A stretch of DNA of 13,769 nt. Origin: Candidatus Staskawiczbacteria bacterium. Its GTDB lineage: Bacteria > Patescibacteriota > Minisyncoccia > Minisyncoccales > Staskawiczbacteraceae. The notes below the pieces were generated by a model. The model worked only from the letters and a program-made list of their open reading frames with translations, had not been told where the DNA came from and did not search any database. This document shows positions 6,131 through 12,925 of the stretch, piece by piece; the stretch's first letter is position 1, and each line of letters starts with the position of its first letter. A program made the translations under genes and the position numbers. The DNA lies in NCBI GenBank assembly GCA_903913175.1, contig CAIWKF010000072.1, forward strand, positions 1 to 13,769, given 5' to 3'.

Positions 6131-6185
6131 CACAAAAGAAAAATAACGATTGCTTTTTTTGTGAAATTATTATTAAAAATCGTTA
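6131..6185 (+). promoter_or_regulatory. Candidate H-type pseudoknot in the rpsA leader
   Basis: Stem 1 pairs 6131-6140 (CACAAAAGAA) with 6154-6163 (TTTTTTTGTG) with one G.U pair. Its 13-nt loop holds TAACGATT (6144-6151), which pairs perfectly with AATCGTTA (6178-6185) just before the start codon at 6193. Loop lengths of 3, 2 and 14 nt suit an H-type pseudoknot. S1 represses its own translation in E. coli, so an autoregulatory site is plausible here, but that is inference. The low-complexity A/T context makes stem 1 less certain than stem 2. Confidence 0.4.
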
Positions 6186-6192
6186 AAATTTG

Positions 6193-7287
6193 ATGGAGAT
6201 TATTATTAATAAAAAAAATAAAGATTTGGCTTTGCCAATTTCTATTGGCTCTACAGTTGAGGGCATAGTTGTAGCTAGAGAAAGATCAGCTTTATATATT
6301 GATTTAGGAGTTTTAGGTACAGGAATTATTTATGGTAGAGAATATTTTGAAGTAAAAGAAACAATAAAATCATTGGTAGTTGGCGATAAAATTTTTGCCA
6401 AGATAGTTGAAATGGAAAATGATGAAGGATACAAAGAACTTTCCCTAAAAGAAGCCTCTAAAGAATTAAGCTGGAATAAATTAAAAGAAATGAAAGATTC
6501 GGGAGAAATTGTAAAAGTAAAAGTTACGGGCGTAAATAAGGGAGGTTTATTGGCATCATTAGATGGAATTTCAGCCTTTTTACCAGTATCACAATTAGCA
6601 CCAGAACATTATCCAAGGGTGGCAGACGCAGACAAATCAAAAATCTTAAGAGAATTACAAAAATTTATTGGTAAAACTCTAGAAGTTAAAATTCTAGACT
6701 TATTAGCTGAAGAAAATAAACTAATTTTGTCTGAAAAAGCTAAAGCCGAAGAGCAAACTAAAGAAAATTTAAAAAACTATGCCAAAGGAGACATTATTGA
6801 GGGTCAAATTACAGGAATTGCCAACTTTGGAGCATTTATTAAATTTCCTTTAGCCACTAATGACACTGATGTTGCCATAAAAGATAAATCAGAAATTGAA
6901 GGCTTAATTCATATTTCAGAACTTGACTGGCAGTTGGTTGAAAATCCTGCTGAAGTAGTAGAAATTGGTCAAATTATTAAAGCTAAAATTATTGGCATTA
7001 ATAATAACCAGGTTTTTCTTTCTATTAAAATCTTAAAAGAAAACCCATGGGACGAGGTTGAAAAGAAATTTAAAAAAGGAGACAACCTAAAAGCCAAGGT
7101 TTCTAAAGTAAGTGCTTTTGGAGCATTTGTAGAAGTAATGCCAAAAATTAGAGGCCTTTGCCATGTTTCAGAATTTACTTCCCAAAAAGAAATGGAAGAA
7201 AAATTAAAAACTGGTGAAACATATGAATTTGAAGTTTTGCTTATTGACCCAAAAGAACACCGCATGAGCCTTAAACTAAAAGCATAG
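6193..7287 (+). CDS. rpsA: 30S ribosomal protein S1 (four S1 domains)
   Basis: S1 binds mRNA single strands at the 30S platform and helps initiation, which matters in a genome with few Shine-Dalgarno sites. The 364-residue protein has four OB-fold S1 repeats: about residues 18-88 (degenerate, ribosome-binding type), 104-186, 198-283 and 293-363. Repeats 3 and 4 carry the typical FGAF plus GL-H-SE signatures (NFGAFIKF...GLIHISELDW; AFGAFVEV...GLCHVSEF). Four domains is the short form usual in Gram-positives and CPR, compared with six in E. coli. I take ATG at 6193; the TTG at 6190 directly before it would add only one residue. It is the only housekeeping gene here on the plus strand, monocistronic between its promoter and a strong terminator. 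Stop is TAG. Confidence 0.92.
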   Translation: MEIIINKKNKDLALPISIGSTVEGIVVARERSALYIDLGVLGTGIIYGREYFEVKETIKSLVVGDKIFAKIVEMENDEGYKELSLKEASKELSWNKLKEMKDSGEIVKVKVTGVNKGGLLASLDGISAFLPVSQLAPEHYPRVADADKSKILRELQKFIGKTLEVKILDLLAEENKLILSEKAKAEEQTKENLKNYAKGDIIEGQITGIANFGAFIKFPLATNDTDVAIKDKSEIEGLIHISELDWQLVENPAEVVEIGQIIKAKIIGINNNQVFLSIKILKENPWDEVEKKFKKGDNLKAKVSKVSAFGAFVEVMPKIRGLCHVSEFTSQKEMEEKLKTGETYEFEVLLIDPKEHRMSLKLKA

Positions 7288-7304
7288 TTAAAATCTCATT
7301 TACT

Positions 7305-7332
7305 CAAAAAAACCGCTTTAGCGGTTTTTTTG
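7305..7332 (+). terminator. Bidirectional rho-independent terminator between rpsA and the metG side
   Basis: CAAAAAAACCGC (7305-7316), loop TTTA, GCGGTTTTTTTG (7321-7332): a perfect 12-bp palindrome with a GC core and A/T tracts on both sides. It gives a U-run in either direction. It ends rpsA 17 nt after its stop codon and, on the other strand, the metG/coiled-coil transcript. Confidence 0.93.
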
Positions 7333-7349
7333 TTTATAATAAATAAAAT

Positions 7350-7415
7350 TTACTTTTCGCTTCTTGGAAATAAAATTTCGGATTTGCCGGACTTTAGAAT
7401 CTCTTGAATTTTTTG
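7350..7415 (-). pseudogene. Relic of a second metG 3' end
   Basis: Read on the minus strand this stretch encodes QKIQEILKSGKSEILFPR plus SEK and a TAA stop. It matches the last codons of the intact metG (QKIKEILKSGKSEILFPR plus LIK, stop at 7744). Homology ends upstream at an in-frame TAG (7419-7421). Over the 18 shared codons there are five synonymous differences (Gly, Ser, Leu, Phe, Pro codons) and one replacement (Lys/Gln), so this copy diverged while part of a functional gene. It sits 14 nt downstream of the coiled-coil gene's stop codon. It is probably the remnant of the resident metG after recombination or insertion; alternatively an old tail duplication. Confidence 0.75.
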
Positions 7416-7431
7416 AAACTATTTATAAAAT

Positions 7432-7668
7432 TTAATATTCTAATTTAATACCAAGTTTTTCTGCAATTTGAAAAAGCCACTTATCATGACGATTAACTTT
7501 CCCTGATAACATAGTCATTTCTTGAAAATATGTATCAGCTTTTACAGCATAAGCATCAACTGAAGTTTGGAGTAAATTAAAATTATCTTTTAATTCTTTA
7601 AAGTCAGTATCAACTTTACCAAATTTTTGGTCTAAATATTCAATTAGCTCCTTATAATCTTCATTCAT
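7432..7668 (-). CDS. Small coiled-coil protein (78 aa), unknown function
   Basis: A 78-residue acidic, mostly helical protein with heptad-like spacing of hydrophobics: YKELIEYLDQKFGKV, then DFKELKDNFNLLQTSVDAYAVKADTYFQEM, then KVNRHDKWLFQIAEKLGIKLEY. No signal peptide, membrane segment or catalytic motif is seen. Short proteins with this layout (D-Y-x-x-K-A-D-T-Y-F-Q-E, K-x-x-R-H-x-x-W, ending K-L-G-I-K-L-E-Y) occur, from memory, in many CPR genomes as hypotheticals. It has its own promoter with two perfect hexamers, unusual here, suggesting high expression. It lies between intact metG and the metG relic, so it may have arrived as an insertion. No Shine-Dalgarno precedes the ATG. Dimerisation or a scaffold role is inferred from the coiled coil only. 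Confidence 0.8.
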   Translation of the reverse strand: MNEDYKELIEYLDQKFGKVDTDFKELKDNFNLLQTSVDAYAVKADTYFQEMTMLSGKVNRHDKWLFQIAEKLGIKLEY

Positions 7669-7709
7669 ATGTTTTTATTATATATTTTTAAAAAATTATC
7701 TATAATCTC

Positions 7710-7737
7710 ATTATACGCTAACTAAAAACCGTGTCAA
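7710..7737 (-). promoter_or_regulatory. Full-consensus sigma70 promoter for the 78-aa gene
   Basis: Minus-strand TTGACA (7737-7732), 16-nt spacer, TATAAT (7715-7710). Both hexamers are perfect. It begins 6 nt beyond the metG stop codon, and the predicted start near 7703 gives a leader of about 35 nt. Confidence 0.85.
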
Positions 7738-7743
7738 ATTTGC

Positions 7744-9210
7744 TTATTTTATTAATCTAGGGAAAAGAATTTCAGATTTTCCGGACTTTAGAATCTCTTT
7801 AATTTTTTGGGAGGTTTGAGGTAAAAATATAATTAGCAAATCTGCGATTTGGCTTATAGTAAAAAGCAAATCTATTAAAACTTCTTTAGCTTTTTCTACT
7901 TCTGCTGGGGTTTTAGCGCTCCAAGGTTGGGTTTCATTTATATATTTATCACACACAGAAATTAGTTCCCAAATTACAATTAAGGCTTCATTAAATTTAA
8001 ACTCGCTCAAAGCTTTATTGCAAGTATTTTTGGTTTTTTCGATCTCATCGCCTAATTTTTCGTTAGTGACTTTATAAACTTTATAACTTGATAAACTTTC
8101 AACTTGTAACTTGCCTGCCATTGTCACGGTTCTAGCCACCAAGTTTCCAATTCCTCCGGCCAAATCTGCATTATATCTTTGTTCAAATTTCTCAATGGTA
8201 AAATCACCATCATCCATGGCTGGAATTTCTCGAAGCAAATAATATCTTACAGCATCTGTGCCATATTTCTCAACAAGCTCGGTTGGATTAATAACATTAC
8301 CCAAAGACTTTGACATTTTTTGGCCGCCAACATTTATAAACCCATGTACAAAAACTGATTTTGGTAATTCAAGCCCAGCTGATAAAAGCATTGCCGGCCA
8401 TAATATGGTATGAAATTTCATTATGTCTTTACCAATGCAATGAACATCAACCGGCCAGTATTTTTTAAATTGCTCGGTTTCATTTGCATATCCAATAGCA
8501 GAAATATAGTTAGGCAAAGCATCTACCCAAACATATAAATTTTGAGTAGGATCTTCTGGAACTGGCCAGCCCCAATATTTATCTTTCATCCTAGAGAAAC
8601 TAATATCTTCCATGCCTTTTTCTATCATACCCAGTGTTTCGTTTTTCTTTGATTCTGGAATAATTTTCAATTTATTATCTTCAATTGCCTTTTTTATTTC
8701 AGGAAGATATTTTGATAATTTAAAAAAATAATTTTCTTCTTCAATTATTTCAACAACTTTTTGGTGGATAATACATTTTTCATCAATTATTTCTTTTTCA
8801 GTTTTAAAAGCCTCACAGCCAGGGCAATAATAGCCTTTATATTTTTTCTTATATATATCACCACTTTCTTTATATTTTTCCCAAAGTTTATAAATTGCAG
8901 GCTTGTGTCTTTGCTCGTCTGTAGTTCTAATAAAATCATCATTTGATGTGTTTAAAATTTTTGCTAATTCTTTAAATTTGCCCGATGTTTCACTAGCAAA
9001 TTCTTCAGCGGTTTTGCCTTCGGCCTCAGCAGCTCTTAATGTTTTTAAGCCATGCTCATCTGTACCAGTTAAGAAAAAAGTGTCTTCATTTAAACTTCTG
9101 TGGTACCTTGCCAAAACATCTGCTTGAATTAATTCAAAAGCGTGGCCAATATGTGGCGCTGCATTTGTATAAGGAATGCTTGTAGTAATATAAAACTTTT
9201 TATTTTCCAT
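7744..9210 (-). CDS. metG: Methionyl-tRNA synthetase
   Basis: This class I synthetase charges tRNA-Met and initiator tRNA in the cytoplasm. It opens with MENKKFYITTSIPYTNAAPHIGH, containing HIGH at residues 20-23, with KMSKS at 298-302 in GGQKMSKSLGN. The connective-peptide zinc knuckle is a single set, Cys129-P-G-Cys132 and Cys146-x-x-His149. Other family signatures are TGTDEHG (48-54), WVDALPNYI (228-236), GKDIMKFH (260-267), and the anticodon-binding region including W-S-A-K (about 427-430). At 488 residues it is the short form: the C-terminal EMAPII-like tRNA-binding domain is missing. A TATACT box ends 6 nt before the ATG, pointing to a leaderless message. The 3' end is the intact counterpart of the relic at 7350-7415. 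Stop is TAA. Confidence 0.97.
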   Translation of the reverse strand: MENKKFYITTSIPYTNAAPHIGHAFELIQADVLARYHRSLNEDTFFLTGTDEHGLKTLRAAEAEGKTAEEFASETSGKFKELAKILNTSNDDFIRTTDEQRHKPAIYKLWEKYKESGDIYKKKYKGYYCPGCEAFKTEKEIIDEKCIIHQKVVEIIEEENYFFKLSKYLPEIKKAIEDNKLKIIPESKKNETLGMIEKGMEDISFSRMKDKYWGWPVPEDPTQNLYVWVDALPNYISAIGYANETEQFKKYWPVDVHCIGKDIMKFHTILWPAMLLSAGLELPKSVFVHGFINVGGQKMSKSLGNVINPTELVEKYGTDAVRYYLLREIPAMDDGDFTIEKFEQRYNADLAGGIGNLVARTVTMAGKLQVESLSSYKVYKVTNEKLGDEIEKTKNTCNKALSEFKFNEALIVIWELISVCDKYINETQPWSAKTPAEVEKAKEVLIDLLFTISQIADLLIIFLPQTSQKIKEILKSGKSEILFPRLIK

Positions 9211-9216
9211 ATAAAT

Positions 9217-9222
9217 AGTATA
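9217..9222 (-). promoter_or_regulatory. -10 box of metG (leaderless-type)
   Basis: Minus-strand TATACT ends 6 nt before the metG ATG; a standard 6-8 nt offset would start the RNA at or within a base or two of the start codon. The -35 is poor (TTACTT 9247-9242, spacing 19). It shares a 64-bp divergent region with the gene at 9275, for which TATAGT (9251-9256) is a possible -10. Confidence 0.45.
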
Positions 9223-9274
9223 ATGATTTAATGATTAGATTAAGTAATTCTATAGTAAATTAAGCTAAATTTCA

Positions 9275-9784
9275 ATGATTTTACTAGTGCATATGCTTTT
9301 TGGAGTGGCAGTTGCTTCTTTAACTAAAAACCCATATTTGGCAATTTTAGTAGCTTTTTTGAGTCACTATTTTTTAGATATATTCCCACACATAGAATAT
9401 CCAATAGATAATTTAAAAAATATCAAAAAACTATTACTAAAAAGTAGCGCCCGCGGTATTTTACTAATAAAAATTTTACCAGAATTTTTGTATTTAGTTT
9501 TTGATGTTTTTATTGGTATTTTACTTATTTTTATTTTTACAGATAAAAATTTGCTTTATTTTATTTGTGCTTTATTTGCTATTGTGCCAGATAGCTTAAC
9601 GGTTTTAAGTGCCATTATGCCAAATAAACCCTTCGGCGTGACTCAGGGCAAAATTTTAAAAATACATGATAAATTTCACAGAGAAATAATCCACTTTTTA
9701 CGGGACAAAAAAATATCAAATTTTATAAGAATGTCCACTCAAATTTTAGCAGTAATAATTGCCATTTTAATTTTAAAAAAATAA
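9275..9784 (+). CDS. Small integral membrane protein, YdjM/metal-dependent hydrolase-like
   Basis: A 169-residue membrane protein. Helices are likely around residues 2-20 and 22-40, a pair around 68-104 and a C-terminal one at 150-167. Charged and histidine residues sit at membrane boundaries: His6, SHYFLDIFPHIEYP (30-43), VPDSL (104-108), and KIHDKFHREIIHF (127-139). The N-terminal pattern (VHMLFG...NP-LAI--AFLSHY-LD--PH) resembles small membrane proteins of the YdjM/DUF457 'membrane-bound metal-dependent hydrolase' group, which use conserved His/Asp. The match is by eye and weak, so I leave the activity open. It is divergent from metG, preceded by a possible TATAGT -10, has no Shine-Dalgarno, and is closed by a strong terminator. 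Confidence 0.75.
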   Translation: MILLVHMLFGVAVASLTKNPYLAILVAFLSHYFLDIFPHIEYPIDNLKNIKKLLLKSSARGILLIKILPEFLYLVFDVFIGILLIFIFTDKNLLYFICALFAIVPDSLTVLSAIMPNKPFGVTQGKILKIHDKFHREIIHFLRDKKISNFIRMSTQILAVIIAILILKK

Positions 9785-9790
9785 AATCAC

Positions 9791-9824
9791 AAAAAAATCA
9801 GTAAATAAATTTACTGATTTTTTT
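9791..9824 (+). terminator. Bidirectional terminator between the small membrane protein and AI-2E permease genes
   Basis: AAAAAAATCAGTAAA (9791-9805), loop TAAA, TTTACTGATTTTTTT (9810-9824): a perfect 15-bp stem with A/T tracts serving both converging genes. It begins 7 nt after the plus-strand stop and ends 16 nt before the minus-strand stop. Confidence 0.9.
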
Positions 9825-9839
9825 ATTTCAAATTTCAAA

Positions 9840-10862
9840 TTATACTGGTTCTACTTCTTCCCGCTTGCTTTCTAAAAATTCTTTTAAGAATTCATAAATT
9901 ATTCCAAATACAGGGACTGCAAAAACTGTGCCTAAAAATCCAAACATTGTAGCTCCAACTAAAAGTGACATTAAAATTAAAACTGCAGGTAAATCCATAA
10001 ATTTTTTCATTAAAAGCGGAGATAAAATTTTATTTTCTGTTTCCTGCACAATCATTAGCCCCACAAAAACATAAACTGCTAAAATCCAATCTCCTGCAAT
10101 AAAAGCAAAACCAGTGGCTAAAAAGTAAGTTACTAAAGGCCCCACATAAGGCACAAAATTTAAAAGACCAGCAATTAATGCAAGCGTAAAAGCATATTTA
10201 ACTCCCAATATAAAAAATACTGCATAAGAAAAAACGCCAACATATATGCAGGCCAAGACTCTAGCACCAAACCATCCTGCAACCTTATTTTGAGCTTTTT
10301 CAAATAAAGTAATAATATTCTCTTCATATTTTTTAGGGGCAAATAAAACTAAAACCCTTTCTAATCCCTTGTTTTCTAAAGAAATAAAAAATGCCAAAGT
10401 AAATATAACTGCAGTTGAAGCCACTCCGCCAAAAAAAGCTGACACAACTTTTAAAATATTTTTAGAATTGTCGCCCAGAGTTGCTAATATAGATTTAGAA
10501 AATTCATCAAAGCTTTGAGCTACTTCAACACCAACAATATTTAATATTGGGTTTATTTTATTAAAATATTCTGGAATATTTTCAGAAAAATGCTTAATTT
10601 CAAAAACAAAAAGCGGGTAAGTTAAATAAACAATCAGGCCAAGTACTGCAAAAATAGAAGCATAAACAAGAATAACTGCAATAATTTTTGGTATTTTAAA
10701 TTTTCTTAAAAAATTAACAACTGGGTCTACCAGTAAAGATATAATTAAGGCAAACAAAAACCAAATAACTATGTCTTTAGCTAGGTATAAAACATATAAA
10801 GCAAAACCAACAACTAACATTTTAATTATGGTTTTCCAAGAAATTTCAAAAGTTTGTGTCAT
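9840..10862 (-). CDS. AI-2E family transporter (PerM/YdiK/TqsA-like permease)
   Basis: A 340-residue polytopic membrane protein with the architecture of the AI-2E exporter family (PF01594). Paired N-terminal helices (about 11-28 and 31-52, then 57-82) come first, then a soluble amphipathic segment (about 85-135) and a helix at 140-162. The C-terminal bundle from about 198 contains the signature NFVPYVGP (235-242) and a QETENKILSPLLM segment (273-285). Members export small molecules such as AI-2 or act as Na+/H+ antiporters in different bacteria. The substrate here cannot be told and no lsr or luxS gene is nearby. It is separated from the upstream M16 gene by a 198-bp structured spacer, so the start context is unusual: TATAAT directly abuts the ATG. 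Confidence 0.93.
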   Translation of the reverse strand: MTQTFEISWKTIIKMLVVGFALYVLYLAKDIVIWFLFALIISLLVDPVVNFLRKFKIPKIIAVILVYASIFAVLGLIVYLTYPLFVFEIKHFSENIPEYFNKINPILNIVGVEVAQSFDEFSKSILATLGDNSKNILKVVSAFFGGVASTAVIFTLAFFISLENKGLERVLVLFAPKKYEENIITLFEKAQNKVAGWFGARVLACIYVGVFSYAVFFILGVKYAFTLALIAGLLNFVPYVGPLVTYFLATGFAFIAGDWILAVYVFVGLMIVQETENKILSPLLMKKFMDLPAVLILMSLLVGATMFGFLGTVFAVPVFGIIYEFLKEFLESKREEVEPV

Positions 10863-10900
10863 ATTATAAAATAATTAAATAATAAAAAAGAAATAAAAAT

Positions 10901-11024
10901 AAGTTTTAAAGGCACCTTCGGAGGCAGTTTTGGCATGGTCCCCGACGCATCGGGGCGAAACTGCTGAGAATGAGGTGCAAAATTTTAGCAGGAAAATTTT
11001 GACACCGGTGCCGACTAAAATTTA
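10901..11024. ncRNA. Spacer able to form a three-way junction (element B)
   Basis: Three stems close into one fold. P1 is GGCACC (10911-10916) with GGTGCC (11007-11012), extendable by TTTT/AAAA (10904-10907, 11017-11020). P2 is GCAGTTT/AAACTGC (10924-10930, 10958-10964) capped by CCCCGA-CGCA-TCGGGG (10940-10955). P3 is GGTG plus CAAAATTTT (10974-10986) with AAAATTTTG, a bulged A and CACC (10993-11006). P3 and P1 are directly adjacent and could stack. A competing pair GCACCT/AGGTGC (10912-10917, 10973-10978) would exclude P1 and part of P3, so a two-state switch is possible. On the minus strand it would be the leader of the AI-2E gene or the 3' region of the M16 message. It could equally be a REP/MITE-like repeat. 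A weaker A/T hairpin (11030-11055) lies next to the M16 stop. Confidence 0.45.
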
Positions 11025-11060
11025 TTTTTAAGCAAAAAAATTGTTTTTTGAGCTTTTGTG

Positions 11061-12341
11061 CTAACTAATAACAAGTAATTTTTCCAGTTTTTCTTTTTCT
11101 GTGGCCTCAATTGGACCAATTACAGCTAAGTTTAATTTTTCGTTAACAAAAATTTCTTCTGCTAATTTCTTTATATCATTTATTGTTACTTTGTCAATTA
11201 ACTTTAGCTTTTCTTCTGGAGTTAAAAGTTTTTGATTCATTACTTCTTGACTGGCATAATAAGAGGCTTGTGTATCTGTGCCATCTAAAGACAAACTTGT
11301 TGTGCCTCGCAAATAATCTTTAGCTTTTTTAAGCTCTTTAATGTTTATTTTATTATTTTTTAAATCTTTATATTCAGCTAAAACCAAACCAATAGCTTTT
11401 TCTAAACTATCATTTTTAATACCTGTTTGTGTTACCAAATAACCAGTATCTGTGGTTATGTCATTTGAAGTATGTATATAATAACCTAAACCATTTCTTT
11501 CTCTAACAGAAATAAATAAACGAGAACTCATATTTCCACCTAAAATTATAACTAGCAAACTTAAGGCATACCTACGCGGATCATATATATTATAAGTTCT
11601 AACTCCTAAACAAAAATGGGTTTGATCGGTTTTCTTATAATGAATTAAAACTTGTGGCTTAGTTTGAGCTTCTTTAGTCAAAACTTTTTCTGGCAAATTT
11701 GTTGATTTTGCTTTATTAAAATATTTGCTAATTTTTTGCTCAATTTGTTTTGAATTTACAGCTCCAGCAACGCATACAACTGTGTTTTGGCTAGAATAGT
11801 GATTTTTAAAATAATCCATCATTTGTTCTCTATTAAAGTTTAAAATGTTTTCTTTAGTGCCTACAATTCTCCAGCCTGCTGGTTGGTCGCCATAAAGTAA
11901 GTCTTCAAAAAGCTCACCCACATAAGCAGTAGGAGTGTCTAAATACATATTTAATTCTTCTACAATAACTCCTTTTTCCCTGTTAAGCTCTGTTTCATCA
12001 AATTTGGAATTTAAAAACATATCAGAAATCCAGTCCAGCGCCACATCAGTATTTTTTTTGTCTACCTTAGCCCAAAAACCTGTAATTTCTTTAGAGGTAA
12101 AAGCATTATATTCTCCACCAATTCTGTCTAAAGTTTCAGAAATTATTAAAGTGTTTGGTCTTTTTTTAGTACCTTTAAAAAACATATGCTCTAAAAAATG
12201 TGAAATCCCATTTTGCTGTTTTGTTTCATACTTGGCCCCAGTCCCCACCAAAATAAGCACTGTCACAGAATTTGCATTTTTCATTGGCACTGTCAAAACC
12301 CTTAGCCCATTCTTTAATTTTGTCTTTTTATATTTTCCCAT
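11061..12341 (-). CDS. M16 family zinc metallopeptidase (processing-peptidase type)
   Basis: A 426-residue single-unit M16 peptidase, the size of bacterial MPP/YmxG-like enzymes that act as dimers on unfolded peptides. The inverted zinc motif HxxEH is H48-F-L-E51-H52, and the third ligand is in VIVEEL, Glu128 by the usual 76-residue spacing from His52. The N-terminal domain starts KLKNGLRVLTVP. The C-terminal domain carries GGNMSSRLF and RERNGLGYYI (about 278-290), the Arg/Tyr substrate-binding pair. No signal peptide is seen, so it is probably cytoplasmic. It follows the ORF6N gene by 33 nt and probably belongs to the same transcript. Stop is TAG. Confidence 0.95.
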   Translation of the reverse strand: MGKYKKTKLKNGLRVLTVPMKNANSVTVLILVGTGAKYETKQQNGISHFLEHMFFKGTKKRPNTLIISETLDRIGGEYNAFTSKEITGFWAKVDKKNTDVALDWISDMFLNSKFDETELNREKGVIVEELNMYLDTPTAYVGELFEDLLYGDQPAGWRIVGTKENILNFNREQMMDYFKNHYSSQNTVVCVAGAVNSKQIEQKISKYFNKAKSTNLPEKVLTKEAQTKPQVLIHYKKTDQTHFCLGVRTYNIYDPRRYALSLLVIILGGNMSSRLFISVRERNGLGYYIHTSNDITTDTGYLVTQTGIKNDSLEKAIGLVLAEYKDLKNNKINIKELKKAKDYLRGTTSLSLDGTDTQASYYASQEVMNQKLLTPEEKLKLIDKVTINDIKKLAEEIFVNEKLNLAVIGPIEATEKEKLEKLLVIS

Positions 12342-12374
12342 ATTTTTTCATTTTTGTTTTGATAACAATTTAAT

Positions 12375-12920
12375 TTATTTAAAGCCGATTTTGTTTTTTG
12401 GTTCAGATTTTTCTTCTTTTTCGTCTAAAAGTAAAAGATTGAGCGTTGTGAAAATTTTCTTAATTTTTTCATCGTGACTTCCGTATTTTTTCTCAAGCTC
12501 CATTATTTTTCTTTGCAAAGCATCATTGGTAGATAAAAGTTCTCTTATTTTTATAAAGGTTCTGATAATTTGAATGTTTACATTTATTGCCCTGCTACTA
12601 TTGAGAACTCCAGAAAGCATTGCCACTCCGCCTTCTGTAAAAGCATATGGTTCGTATCGCATGCCTCCCCAACTTGAGGTTGAAATTTGCAACCTCAAGT
12701 TTTTGAACTCGTCTTTGCTCAATTTGAACATAAAATCCTCGGGAAATCTTTTAAAATTTCTTTTTACTGCCGCATTCAAATCTTTTGTCTTAACACCATA
12801 AAGTTCAGCTAAATCGCGGTCTAACATAACTTTTCTATTGCGGATGATATAAATTTTACTGATAATTCTTTCGCTTGGAATTACGATTGAATTTTCTAAC
12901 ATATTATATTTATGAAGCAT
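12375..12920 (-). CDS. ORF6N/KilA-N-type DNA-binding protein
   Basis: A 181-residue protein with an ORF6N domain (about residues 14-100). It shows the classic IYIIRNRKVMLDRDLAELYG, then AAVKRNFKRFPEDFMFKLSKDE, and YAFTEGGVAMLSGVLNSSRAI. The C-terminal part (about 115-165) is helical, with NDALQRKIMELEKKYGSHDEKI likely forming a coiled coil. The domain comes from phage antirepressor/KilA-N-like proteins and binds DNA; chromosomal copies are common in CPR genomes with unknown targets. I take ATG at 12920, 5 nt after the upstream stop; an internal ATG at 12902 (MLENS) is possible and is preceded directly by TATAAT. It lies between a membrane protein and the M16 gene, with no phage genes around, so it looks domesticated. 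Confidence 0.9.
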   Translation of the reverse strand: MLHKYNMLENSIVIPSERIISKIYIIRNRKVMLDRDLAELYGVKTKDLNAAVKRNFKRFPEDFMFKLSKDEFKNLRLQISTSSWGGMRYEPYAFTEGGVAMLSGVLNSSRAINVNIQIIRTFIKIRELLSTNDALQRKIMELEKKYGSHDEKIKKIFTTLNLLLLDEKEEKSEPKNKIGFK

Positions 12921-12925
12921 TAATT

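Noticed and set aside
6190..6192. TTG as rpsA start codon
   Set aside because: An ATG follows immediately and adds nothing upstream but one residue; ATG is the simpler choice.
10863..10868. TATAAT directly before the AI-2E gene ATG as its promoter
   Set aside because: The start of transcription would fall inside the coding region; in such A/T-rich DNA the hexamer is expected by chance.
5176..11024. Elements A and B as integron attC sites or tRNA-like genes
   Set aside because: No integrase, cassette array, core-site pair, or cloverleaf with a T-arm GTTC motif was found; the stems do not fit a tRNA.
11935..12477. 180-codon plus-strand open frame over the start of the M16 gene and the end of the ORF6N gene
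   Set aside because: It is a shadow of two real minus-strand genes and spans their junction; Ser/Phe-rich product typical of antisense frames.
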